DNA of 64,000 bases, from the NCBI GenBank assembly GCA_944383405.1, contig CALWPL010000001.1, positions 1 to 64,000 on the forward strand, written 5' to 3'. Positions 1-9,661 of this stretch are shown piece by piece (within the stretch, counting starts at the first letter, position 1; the number at the start of each line of letters is the position of its first letter). The DNA is from an uncultured Clostridia bacterium (GTDB lineage: Bacteria > Bacillota > Clostridia > Christensenellales > UBA1242). The notes under the pieces were generated by a model. The model had not been told where the DNA came from and searched no databases. It saw only the letters and a list, made by a program, of their open reading frames with translations. The translations under genes and the position numbers were made by a program.

Positions 1-63
1 TCCATTGTGCTCGCTTATAATAAAACTATCACTTAAAAGTTTTTTTATTATTTCTTTGTTCAT
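1..63 (-). CDS. Partial CDS leaving the left edge, coupled to the upstream orphan gene
   Basis: Only the first 21 codons are inside the window, reading MNKEIIKKLLSDSFIISEHNG. The ATG at 63-61 overlaps the TGA stop of the upstream gene in an ATGA arrangement. That is typical of translational coupling, so the two genes probably form one operon. Too little sequence is present to name a family. Confidence 0.6.
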   Translation of the reverse strand, partial: MNKEIIKKLLSDSFIISEHNG

Positions 64-1337
64 TGAGCCAACTCCTTATCTTCTTTATTGTTTTTACTTT
101 CTTTTAACTTATCATTTTCTTTATTAATTTTATCTTGTTCTAAATTGTCTTCACTTTCATCTTGCATAATAAAAGCAATATCTTTGAAATTTTCTGTAAC
201 TCTCACAACCTTTTTCTCTTTGCTATCATATAAAGGACAATATTTTTCTCCAACAAATTTAAGTCCATAATGTTCCAGTTCAAATTGATTAATCTTTGCA
301 TCAATAAAGTGAATTCTTTGTTCAAAATCTTGACAGAAGTCATCAAAGTTTTCATACTTCTTTTCTTCTTCCAAGGTATTCTCATTTATCGGTAGCGGTC
401 TAACATCTGCTGAATTGTTTTTTCCAAAAATAAGTCTCTGCCTAAAATCAAAAACATGTCTATGACTATAAGTCGTATTTTTAGGCACATTTCCAAACAC
501 ACAAAATCTTCCCTTTTCATCTAATTTGTTTTTATGAAGAGATAAAGGTATATAGTCCCATCTTTCAACATTAAACTTCCCATCTGCAAGCCCCCTATAA
601 TAAACATTTAAAGCCATAGAACTACCACTTCTTTCATCAACACAAACATGTGAAGCTTGTCTTGTTTGATACTTTATCATTTCTCCTAACATAATCTGAC
701 CATCAATATTCATAAGAACTTTTCTTGCAAACTTAGTACTAGTTCCTTTTCTATCAATTATATGCCAAGTTTCAATTGGTAATTTTGGGCAATTTACCAT
801 AGCATCCAAAAATTCATCATCATGCATAAAAATGTATTTCTCAAAAGCCCTTGATGGAACAGATGCCGGCATATCTTTTAATTTCATCTTTGGAGAAACA
901 GCATAATTATATATAGCATCTTTACCAAATTTCTTTTCCAAAAAATCAACATTTTCACTTATTAAATAATACTCATTATCAGGATTACACAACCAATTCA
1001 TTGCAGCGATATCAAATGAATAGTCATTAAAAACCCTTTGTTTATCTGATTCCATGCCAAAAAAATTTAATCTTATTATTCTATGTCTATTTGTGGAAAT
1101 TCCACTTTTGTATAAATTTAAAACTTTCGAAATAAAACTTTCATCTTCAGGTATATATTTTATTTTGTATTCATATTCGTATTTTGTAATTTTTTTATTA
1201 CTCTTATTTATTTTTACCTTTATTTCACTGACGGGATCTTTCTTTTGAACCTTAACTGGGGTTTTAGGCCTTGCGTTTAAGTATTTTTTCTTTTTAAAAA
1301 CTTTTCTCTTTCTTGAATTATTTGAAGATCCGCTCAT
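60..1337 (-). CDS. Hypothetical basic protein, 425 aa, orphan
   Basis: I do not recognise a family. The N-terminal ~60 residues are dominated by Lys/Arg (KRKVFKKKKYLNARPK and more) and look disordered. The C-terminal ~35 residues are a charged Lys/Glu/Asn tail. The roughly 300-residue middle looks folded, with aromatic-rich segments such as ERWDYIPLSLHKNK and TTYSHRHVFDFRQRLIFG. There is no signal peptide or membrane segment. I chose the ATG at 1337 because AAAGGA lies 6 nt upstream; the longer TTG start at 1352 would put that site inside the coding region. The stop overlaps the next gene by ATGA. A nucleic-acid-associated role is possible from the charge but is unsupported. Confidence 0.7.
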   Translation of the reverse strand: MSGSSNNSRKRKVFKKKKYLNARPKTPVKVQKKDPVSEIKVKINKSNKKITKYEYEYKIKYIPEDESFISKVLNLYKSGISTNRHRIIRLNFFGMESDKQRVFNDYSFDIAAMNWLCNPDNEYYLISENVDFLEKKFGKDAIYNYAVSPKMKLKDMPASVPSRAFEKYIFMHDDEFLDAMVNCPKLPIETWHIIDRKGTSTKFARKVLMNIDGQIMLGEMIKYQTRQASHVCVDERSGSSMALNVYYRGLADGKFNVERWDYIPLSLHKNKLDEKGRFCVFGNVPKNTTYSHRHVFDFRQRLIFGKNNSADVRPLPINENTLEEEKKYENFDDFCQDFEQRIHFIDAKINQFELEHYGLKFVGEKYCPLYDSKEKKVVRVTENFKDIAFIMQDESEDNLEQDKINKENDKLKESKNNKEDKELAQ

Positions 1338-1525
1338 TGTTTTTCCTTTCAAAAAAATTAATTTTATGGCTTTTTAATAAAAATTTTTAAATTACAAAAG
1401 TAACTCTTAAAATTTTACTTAAAACCTAATATTTCTTTATTTTTTTCTTTAAATTTATAATAGCCCTTATTGTTCTAAAAGTCAATAGTTGATGTTAACC
1501 AATTTTTGTTAAACATAGACAATTT

Positions 1526-1561
1526 TTGCAAAAATTTAAAAATTGTGTTAATATAACAGTA
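1526..1561 (+). promoter_or_regulatory. Promoter of sua5, predicted leaderless
   Basis: TTGCAA (1526-1531), a 17-nt spacer, then TAATAT (1549-1554) with an extended TG at 1546-1547. Exactly six bases separate the -10 from the ATG, so the predicted +1 is the A of the start codon at 1561. No Shine-Dalgarno sequence precedes the ATG. Confidence 0.6.
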
Positions 1562-2595
1562 TGAAAACGGAATTATTAAAACCAACAAAAGAAAATTTAA
1601 TCTTAGCAAGCAACTTATTAAAAAAAGGAGAAGTTATAGGAGTCCCAACAGAAACCGTATACGGACTTGCAGGAGACTGCTCAAATAGTAATGCAATAAA
1701 AAAGATATTTATTGCAAAAGGTAGACCAAATGACAATCCTTTAATAGTACATATTTCAAGCATGAAAATGTTAAATGATATTGTATCTTTTGTTCCAGAC
1801 GATGCAAAGAAATTAGCAAAAGTTTTCTGGCCAGGGCCTTTAACAATTATTATGCCAAAAGGGAAAAAAGTGTGTGATGAGAGTTGTGCAGGACTGGATA
1901 CGATAGGCGTCAGAATGCCAGCAAACGAGATAGCGAGAAAAATTATAGAACTTTCAAATACCCCATTTTCTGCTCCAAGCGCCAATATTAGCGGCAAACC
2001 AAGTCCTACAACTGCAAAAGATGTTTACAATGATATGAATGGGAAAATACCACTTATTATTGATGGTGGCGAATGTCAAGCAGGGGTTGAATCTACTGTC
2101 ATTTCCTTAATTGGAGATACTCCAACTATACTGCGCCCAGGAGTAGTAACTAAAAATGACATAGAAAAAGTTTTGCAAAAACAAGTTTTAATTGCAAAAG
2201 GAGTGCTAGAAGAACTCCCCCAAAATTCAAAAGTAATTTCTCCTGGCATGAAATATAAACACTATTCTCCAAATGCAGAGGTATATTTAATTAAAGGAAA
2301 TTTTAAAAATTTTTGTAAATATGTAAAACTTCATATACAAGAAGGTACTTACGCCATGGTTTTTAATGGCGAAGAAAAAAAATGTCCTCTACCTTCTCTG
2401 CCATATGGCATAAAAAATGACCCATCTTCACAAGCCCATAATCTTTTTTCAACACTTAGAAAACTAGATGAATGTAGAGCAAAAATAATTTTTGTTAGAT
2501 GTCCAAAAACGGATGGTGTTGCTCTTGCCGTTTTTAATAGACTTATTAGATCTGCTGGTTTTAAAATAATAAATGCCGATAAAAAAGATGCTTGA
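1561..2595 (+). CDS. sua5: L-threonylcarbamoyladenylate synthase, Sua5 type
   Basis: Makes threonylcarbamoyl-AMP from threonine, bicarbonate and ATP, the first step of t6A37 synthesis in ANN-decoding tRNAs. The N-terminal YrdC domain (about residues 8-195) has PTETVYGL at 29-36, KGRP at 53-56 and the SAPSANISG strand. SPGMKYKHYSP marks the linker to a C-terminal Sua5 domain, giving 344 aa, the normal long-form length. An in-frame stop at 1549-1551 excludes any upstream start, and no ribosome site precedes the ATG, so translation is probably leaderless. It is convergent with the collagen-like gene and shares a terminator with it. tcdA at 25396 acts later in the same modification pathway (ct6A). 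Confidence 0.93.
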   Translation: MKTELLKPTKENLILASNLLKKGEVIGVPTETVYGLAGDCSNSNAIKKIFIAKGRPNDNPLIVHISSMKMLNDIVSFVPDDAKKLAKVFWPGPLTIIMPKGKKVCDESCAGLDTIGVRMPANEIARKIIELSNTPFSAPSANISGKPSPTTAKDVYNDMNGKIPLIIDGGECQAGVESTVISLIGDTPTILRPGVVTKNDIEKVLQKQVLIAKGVLEELPQNSKVISPGMKYKHYSPNAEVYLIKGNFKNFCKYVKLHIQEGTYAMVFNGEEKKCPLPSLPYGIKNDPSSQAHNLFSTLRKLDECRAKIIFVRCPKTDGVALAVFNRLIRSAGFKIINADKKDA

Positions 2596-2610
2596 TTTAA
2601 GCATCTTTTT
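2581..2610. terminator. Bidirectional terminator between sua5 and the collagen-like gene
   Basis: Inverted repeat AAAAAGATGCTT / AAGCATCTTTTT with a short loop. The left arm overlaps the last codons of sua5. It has A-runs and T-runs on both sides, so it can serve both convergent genes. Confidence 0.8.
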
Positions 2611-2630
2611 CATTCAAGACCAAATTTTTA

Positions 2631-4700
<2,070 letters not shown>

Positions 4701-4779
4701 TAAAACTTTTCTCCAATTTTTGTTTTGATTTTTTTAAATTTGTGTTATTCTAAATATATACAGATCATGAGGTTACACA

Positions 4780-5136
4780 ATGGATAAAAATGTTTTTATT
4801 TCAAAAGCAACCTATATTCCAACAAAAGTAAAAGGGTTTTGCAAATTAAAATTTGATTTATTTGATAGAGACAATGAAAAATCTTCATTTTACACATCAA
4901 CTATGACCGATTACCTAGCAAAAAAATATGAAAAAGATGCTTTAAAATTACTTGGCCAGAAAAGTTGGTTTGATATGGTCTACGGAATCGACCCAGAAGA
5001 ATTCACTCCAATACTTGGAGATGACAAAACTATTGTTGGACTAAAGGGAGATAAAGCATTGTTACTCAAAAATGAGGTTTCTCCTATTAATAAAATTAAA
5101 CCTATGCAAAAAGAAGAAGTAGAATATAATATGTAA
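4780..5136 (+). CDS. Hypothetical protein, 118 aa
   Basis: Not recognised. It is a compact soluble protein with no signal peptide or membrane segment. Its aromatic/charged core (FCKLKFDLFDRDNEKSSFY, then LGQKSWFDMVYGIDPEEF) suggests an alpha/beta fold. A GAGGT site lies 7 nt before the ATG. It is one of few plus-strand genes in this stretch, flanked by a divergent alkD and a convergent dnaI with only 20 bp between stops. Confidence 0.65.
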   Translation: MDKNVFISKATYIPTKVKGFCKLKFDLFDRDNEKSSFYTSTMTDYLAKKYEKDALKLLGQKSWFDMVYGIDPEEFTPILGDDKTIVGLKGDKALLLKNEVSPINKIKPMQKEEVEYNM

Positions 5137-5156
5137 ATAAAACTTAATATAAAAAA

Positions 5157-6086
5157 CTATTGCCTTTTTAATCTCAAATCACTATTTTCTATGTTTACAA
5201 TTATAGTATTTGCCTTATTACAAATTCTGCTAAAAGTTCTGTCTCCGTATCTATCTAATATCTGTCTAAGAGTAAGATTAGTTGTTATAATCGTACTCTT
5301 ATTTTTTTGCAATCTCTCATTTAAAACCAAATATAAATAATCTTCATTTACCTTTTTTATTTGTGGTTCACTACCTAGGTCATCAATTATTAATAATTCA
5401 CAATCAAGAACTCCATCAAGTAAAGATTGTTTACTTTCATCAAAAGTTGTGTGAAATTTTAAAAATAAGTTATTTAATGCAAATGCTGAATAAAAAATTA
5501 TAGATTTGTCCTTTTTTAATAATTTATTACATACACATTCAACTAAATAAGTTTTACCGACACCCGTTTGCCCACATAATACCAAATTTTTAAATTTTGA
5601 ATCGTCAATCTTTTCACACCAACCCTCAATTTTTTGATAAACTTTTTGCATTTTTTCTTTATCGTCAAACAAATCAAATTTTGAATTTTCAAATGTATGC
5701 AAAAAATTTATATCTATTCCGACATTGCTTGTTAACTGTTTATTCATTCTTGTATAAAAGCATTTACAATACTTACCATCAATAAATCCAGTGTCTTTGC
5801 AAAGTTTACACTTATAATCTGGCTTAAAGTCGTCAAAAGTCATACCTAGGTCTTTTAATCTCTTTATAGCCTTAGCATATACTTCTTTGTACTCCTTTTT
5901 CATAGAGTTTACATTCTGTTTCTCAAATTCTTTTTTTGCTATATCAAAATTAAGCGTTTTTAACTTTAAATAAAGAGACTTAAACTCCTTATCCTGTAAA
6001 GCCTTATTTAAATTTACTTCTGAACTATGTTCTGCTTTCTGTTTATCTAAATTTATTTGATTAAGTATTTTTGTTTTTATATTCAT
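5157..6086 (-). CDS. dnaI: Primosomal helicase loader, DnaI/DnaC-type AAA+ ATPase
   Basis: Loads the replicative helicase (here the DnaB-type protein at 20044) at origins and restart sites. The N-terminal ~110 residues end in a Cys cluster (CKLC at 93-96, CKC at 107-109), the zinc-binding region of DnaI. The AAA+ domain has Walker A GQTGVGKT at about 172-179, Walker B LLIIDDLG near 231-238, and a sensor-1 region (IITTNLTL). The length of 309 aa is normal. It lies 12 nt downstream of the DnaB/DnaD-like gene, matching the Firmicute loader pairing. Symbol follows Bacillus usage. Confidence 0.9.
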   Translation of the reverse strand: MNIKTKILNQINLDKQKAEHSSEVNLNKALQDKEFKSLYLKLKTLNFDIAKKEFEKQNVNSMKKEYKEVYAKAIKRLKDLGMTFDDFKPDYKCKLCKDTGFIDGKYCKCFYTRMNKQLTSNVGIDINFLHTFENSKFDLFDDKEKMQKVYQKIEGWCEKIDDSKFKNLVLCGQTGVGKTYLVECVCNKLLKKDKSIIFYSAFALNNLFLKFHTTFDESKQSLLDGVLDCELLIIDDLGSEPQIKKVNEDYLYLVLNERLQKNKSTIITTNLTLRQILDRYGDRTFSRICNKANTIIVNIENSDLRLKRQ

Positions 6087-6098
6087 ATTCTTTTCTCT

Positions 6099-7556
6099 TT
6101 ATAAACTAATTTCATCTAAATTGTCAAATAAAGCATTTACTTCTTCATCAGAAAAAGTTCTCTGCCTAAATGATTTTGTTGTTACCTTTGAACTTTCTTG
6201 TGGTTTAATATCTATTTTTTGTTTTTTTATTTCTTCAAGACTTGTCAATTTTTTATCATGCCAATCTGTTAAAATTGAATTTGCATACTGCATTGAATTT
6301 GTCCTATCTTTTGCAAGACTTATTGCGTAGTCAATAATTTCATCACTAAACTTATAAGTATAAGTCCAAGTTCTATAAAAAGACCTGTCAAAACTATTAA
6401 CTCTTCTATCTATTTTAAGTACATTTAAAATTTCTTTTATTCTCTTATCAACTTCCAACACTTCCGACAAATATTCATTTATACTATTTATTGAAGTTAG
6501 CCCAAGTTTATAAAATTTCTGTACACTTTCGTCCATTCCAATAAGATTTCTAATACTGCTTTTAAAGCAAAAGTTTGCAATTTGTACTAATGCCTTTGCA
6601 TTAAATCCCCTACTTAGCCAAGGCAAAATATAAGTATCAATTTCATTTTCAACAGATTCATAATAAACTCCAAGTGCTTTATTTATTTCTCTTGCAAGAT
6701 TTACAAGGTCATTTTTATTTGCTTCATACTCTTCAATTTCGCCAAAACTCAAAAGTTTTAATTCAAAATACTTTGTTAACTTTCTATCGAGCATTTCAAA
6801 ACTATAATTCTTAGTTTTTGATGAAACCTTTTTAGCAACTAGTAATATATTATTTAGATTAAATCCATAAGACTTAATCCATTTTTCATACATTTGCTGA
6901 TGCTCAATTGATAAATTACCTTTAAATTTTAAAGCCTTTGCCACTTGGTTAACATCTGATGTAACAAGAGTTAAATTTTCAATTTTTTCTTCTATTTTTT
7001 CGGCGGTTTTAACTCCTTCTTCTGCCCAAATTTTTGCAACAGTTAAAATATAATTACTATTTATATTATTTCCCTTTTTATCAACACAGTATTTTACTAT
7101 CATGTTAAAATCACATGGTCTTATACTATAAGATTCAATAAAATCAATATACTTGTAATATTCATTTGGCGTAATCTGCCTCCCGGTAATAATTTCCTGA
7201 ACTTCATGTACAAAACTTGCATATTTTTTGCTTTCAACTTTTTTTAGCGTTCTAATACTATCTTTTACTGGCAAATACCTTATTTCCACAGGATTAATGT
7301 CTAACACTTGAACTAAGTTTTGGTCCTGCCAATACAAAAAACAGTCCAAAATATCTTCTCTTGAAAGCCCAAGGACATTTTCAAAATTTTCTATTGTATT
7401 ATCATACCCAGCACTATTTTGACATTTTAGCAACCCAAATAAATATACTTTTAAACAATCATTTGGAGCAACGCCTAAATAGTCATTTAAAAATTTAATG
7501 TCAATGCTTATCGTTTCTGAATTAATAAGCGAACTAGAATATTTACAAAAAGCCAT
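6099..7556 (-). CDS. DnaD/DnaB-family replication initiation protein
   Basis: A 485-aa protein equivalent in position and architecture to Bacillus DnaB (helicase-loading, membrane attachment). The N-terminal winged-helix-like region (1-110) is followed by a DnaD-type domain at about 120-205, with the diagnostic YCVDKKGNNINSNYILTVAKIW segment region. A second related helical region lies near 360-440 (RSFYRTWTYTYKFSDEII). AAGGAG precedes the ATG by 7 nt. It is the first gene of a two-gene unit with dnaI and probably acts with it at oriC. In Clostridia such genes are often annotated simply as DnaD-domain proteins. Confidence 0.8.
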   Translation of the reverse strand: MAFCKYSSSLINSETISIDIKFLNDYLGVAPNDCLKVYLFGLLKCQNSAGYDNTIENFENVLGLSREDILDCFLYWQDQNLVQVLDINPVEIRYLPVKDSIRTLKKVESKKYASFVHEVQEIITGRQITPNEYYKYIDFIESYSIRPCDFNMIVKYCVDKKGNNINSNYILTVAKIWAEEGVKTAEKIEEKIENLTLVTSDVNQVAKALKFKGNLSIEHQQMYEKWIKSYGFNLNNILLVAKKVSSKTKNYSFEMLDRKLTKYFELKLLSFGEIEEYEANKNDLVNLAREINKALGVYYESVENEIDTYILPWLSRGFNAKALVQIANFCFKSSIRNLIGMDESVQKFYKLGLTSINSINEYLSEVLEVDKRIKEILNVLKIDRRVNSFDRSFYRTWTYTYKFSDEIIDYAISLAKDRTNSMQYANSILTDWHDKKLTSLEEIKKQKIDIKPQESSKVTTKSFRQRTFSDEEVNALFDNLDEISL

Positions 7557-7659
7557 TTTTCTTCTCCTTGGTCAAGTTTTACAATATTTTATCAAAAAAA
7601 TTTGCCTAATTCAACAAGTCAATAAGCATTTTTAAATCTTTGTATTTGTGCACAATCTT

Positions 7660-7818
7660 TTACCAATCTTCTTTAATATGTTTACTTTTTTGTTTTACAT
7701 CATTATAAAATTCTTGATATTCCTTTTTAAAATCTCTATTTTCTTCTTCTAAATCTTGTTCATTAATCGCTTCACAATCTTGTTCTTCTGCCAATCTAAG
7801 CAACTTTAATTTATTCAT
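7660..7818 (-). CDS. Small charged protein, 52 aa
   Basis: The ATG at 7818 lies one base after the stop of the RluA-type gene, with GAGGAG 4 nt upstream embedded in that gene's last codons. The peptide is strongly charged and helical, with a Glu-rich middle (EEQDCEAINEQDLEEE) and a Lys/Tyr-rich second half, ending KHIKEDW. No membrane segment or signal. Placement and ribosome site argue for a real, translationally coupled gene. Function unknown. Confidence 0.6.
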   Translation of the reverse strand: MNKLKLLRLAEEQDCEAINEQDLEEENRDFKKEYQEFYNDVKQKSKHIKEDW

Positions 7819-7819
7819 T

Positions 7820-8662
7820 TTACTCCTCGTTTTGTTTTGTATTATACCAATTTGGATATGTCTTAAAATCTTTAAAACTCAAATAACTAAGGTCCTTTTG
7901 TTCTATCAATTTAAACTTAATTTCAAAGCAAAATAACTTTTGATTTTTTTCTTTAAACTTTTTATTATATTCTTTCTTTCCGTATTTCCTATCGCCTAAA
8001 ATTGCATATCCCAAATGCGCTAAATGAGCCCTTATTTGATGTGTTTTACCAGTAACTAATTCGCACTCAACTATTGAAGTATCATGTCCCATATAAATGG
8101 TATTAAACTTTGTTATTATTTCTTGGCAACCTTTCTTAAAGCTATCATAAATATAAACCTGAGATTTTTTTGCATCTTTAAATAAAAAGGCCTTCTTTAT
8201 TTGATTTTTAAAATCAATTCTTCCTACAACTTCACAAAGGTATCTTTTTATTACTAAGTTTTCTTTAAAAATTTGTTTTAATGGGTCAAGCAGTTCTTTT
8301 TTCTTTGACATTAAAATTAAACCTTCTGTATTTCTATCAAGCCTATGCACAGCAAAAAGGTTTAATTTTCCTTCTAGCCCCATTTTTCCACAACTCTCTA
8401 TCTCCTTTGGCTTTACAAGCACAACAATATTCTCATCTTCATAAATATATTCAAACTTTGTATTGTCATTTATTTTTTTGTTTAAATAGCACTCTAACTT
8501 ATCCCCAAAATTTAAAGTCTTGTCTTCACGCACCCTTGTCCCATTTATTTTTATGTCTTTATTTTTAAGCATAGTTTTTATATCAATAAATGAAAACCCA
8601 TTTTGACTCAAAAATTCACTAAGTTTAACACTTGATAAAACATCAAATAAATATTTGTTCAT
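7820..8662 (-). CDS. RluA-family 23S/tRNA pseudouridine synthase
   Basis: Isomerises specific uridines in RNA. An N-terminal S4 RNA-binding domain (about 12-60, LSEFLSQNGFSFIDIK) precedes the catalytic domain. The catalytic Asp is D109 in HRLDRNTEGL (106-115). The downstream GKTHQIRAHLAHLGYAILGD segment is a family hallmark. At 280 aa it is of the RluC/RluD/YlyB type; the target base cannot be read from sequence. No ribosome site precedes the ATG; a strong promoter places +1 at the start codon. It follows ispH by 30 nt. Confidence 0.9.
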   Translation of the reverse strand: MNKYLFDVLSSVKLSEFLSQNGFSFIDIKTMLKNKDIKINGTRVREDKTLNFGDKLECYLNKKINDNTKFEYIYEDENIVVLVKPKEIESCGKMGLEGKLNLFAVHRLDRNTEGLILMSKKKELLDPLKQIFKENLVIKRYLCEVVGRIDFKNQIKKAFLFKDAKKSQVYIYDSFKKGCQEIITKFNTIYMGHDTSIVECELVTGKTHQIRAHLAHLGYAILGDRKYGKKEYNKKFKEKNQKLFCFEIKFKLIEQKDLSYLSFKDFKTYPNWYNTKQNEE

Positions 8663-8697
8663 GGAATTATTATAACATAAAAACTTTTTCTATCAAA
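8662..8697 (-). promoter_or_regulatory. Promoter of the RluA-type gene, predicted leaderless
   Basis: On the minus strand, TTGATA (8696-8691), a 16-nt spacer and TATAAT (8674-8669), extended by TG at 8677-8676. Six bases (AATTCC) separate the -10 from the ATG at 8662, so +1 coincides with the start codon. The -35 overlaps the end of ispH. Confidence 0.65.
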
Positions 8698-9592
8698 TAG
8701 TTTTATTTTTAAACCAATTTAGCATAAAATCTCTAATTTCAAAAAGTTCTTCTTTTGTCGTCGATGCTCCACCCGTAAGTCCTATTTTGCTCCCATTTAT
8801 AATTTTATTGTTTGATAATATATCTCTAACTTCGTCAATGTTTTCTGCAAAAAATGCCCTTGTAAAATTTGAAACATTATTATATAACTCTTTTGTATTG
8901 CTGGAATTTTTACCACCAATAACAATCATATAATCAACTCTTTTTGCAAGATTTTTTGACTCTTCATTTATTAGTCTTTGCGCATTACAGGTTGTATCTC
9001 TATATTCAAACTCCTTATTTAATTCCTTCATTTTAACTTTTATTTTTTCTATAATTTTAAGCGCTTTATCTCTTGCAAATGTTGTCTGAACTACAAGAAA
9101 ATATTTGTCAAAATTCATGTTTAAACTGTCTACTTCTTCAATTTCTTCAATAAAAATAGGGGCGTCATTACACCAACCTGCAGTGCCACAAACTTCTGGG
9201 TGCATAATGTGAGTCTTATACCCATATTTACCTACAAGAATAATTTTATATCCTTGTTTACTCTTTATTTGAACTAGTTTATTTATCGCAAGAACATTTG
9301 GGCAAGTACAATCTAAATATTTTATTTCATTCTTATCTAAATACTTATAAGTACTTATCGGCTCTCCATGAGCACGCAAAATAACAAAATCGTTTTTGTT
9401 TAGATCTTCTAAATTATCTTTTTGAACAACGCCTAGTTTTGTTAAATTTTCAACTGTTCTTTTATTATGTAATAATTGCTTAAATAGTGTAACATTTTTA
9501 TTTGTCCTGCAAGCATTAATTGTATTATCAAGTGCTCTACTTGCCCCATAACATAAACAACATACTTTACTTATTTCAACATTTGTTTTCAT
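8693..9592 (-). CDS. ispH: 4-hydroxy-3-methylbut-2-enyl diphosphate reductase
   Basis: Last enzyme of the MEP isoprenoid pathway, a [4Fe-4S] protein making IPP and DMAPP. Cluster Cys residues are visible in LCYGASRA (about residue 14), DCTCPNV and DTTCNAQR. Substrate-binding motifs RAHG, HPEVCGTAGW, QTT and SSNTKEL are in the expected order. At 299 aa it is a stand-alone IspH, without the ribosomal S1 fusion found in some Clostridia. GGGGAAAG precedes the ATG. It sits 69 nt downstream of glmS, so it may share the cell-envelope precursor transcript. Confidence 0.93.
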   Translation of the reverse strand: MKTNVEISKVCCLCYGASRALDNTINACRTNKNVTLFKQLLHNKRTVENLTKLGVVQKDNLEDLNKNDFVILRAHGEPISTYKYLDKNEIKYLDCTCPNVLAINKLVQIKSKQGYKIILVGKYGYKTHIMHPEVCGTAGWCNDAPIFIEEIEEVDSLNMNFDKYFLVVQTTFARDKALKIIEKIKVKMKELNKEFEYRDTTCNAQRLINEESKNLAKRVDYMIVIGGKNSSNTKELYNNVSNFTRAFFAENIDEVRDILSNNKIINGSKIGLTGGASTTKEELFEIRDFMLNWFKNKTI

Positions 9593-9661
9593 TTCTTTCC
9601 CCTAATATGGTATAAATTCTATATTATTTTACCAAATCTGTAAAAATTTTTCAAAGTAAAA

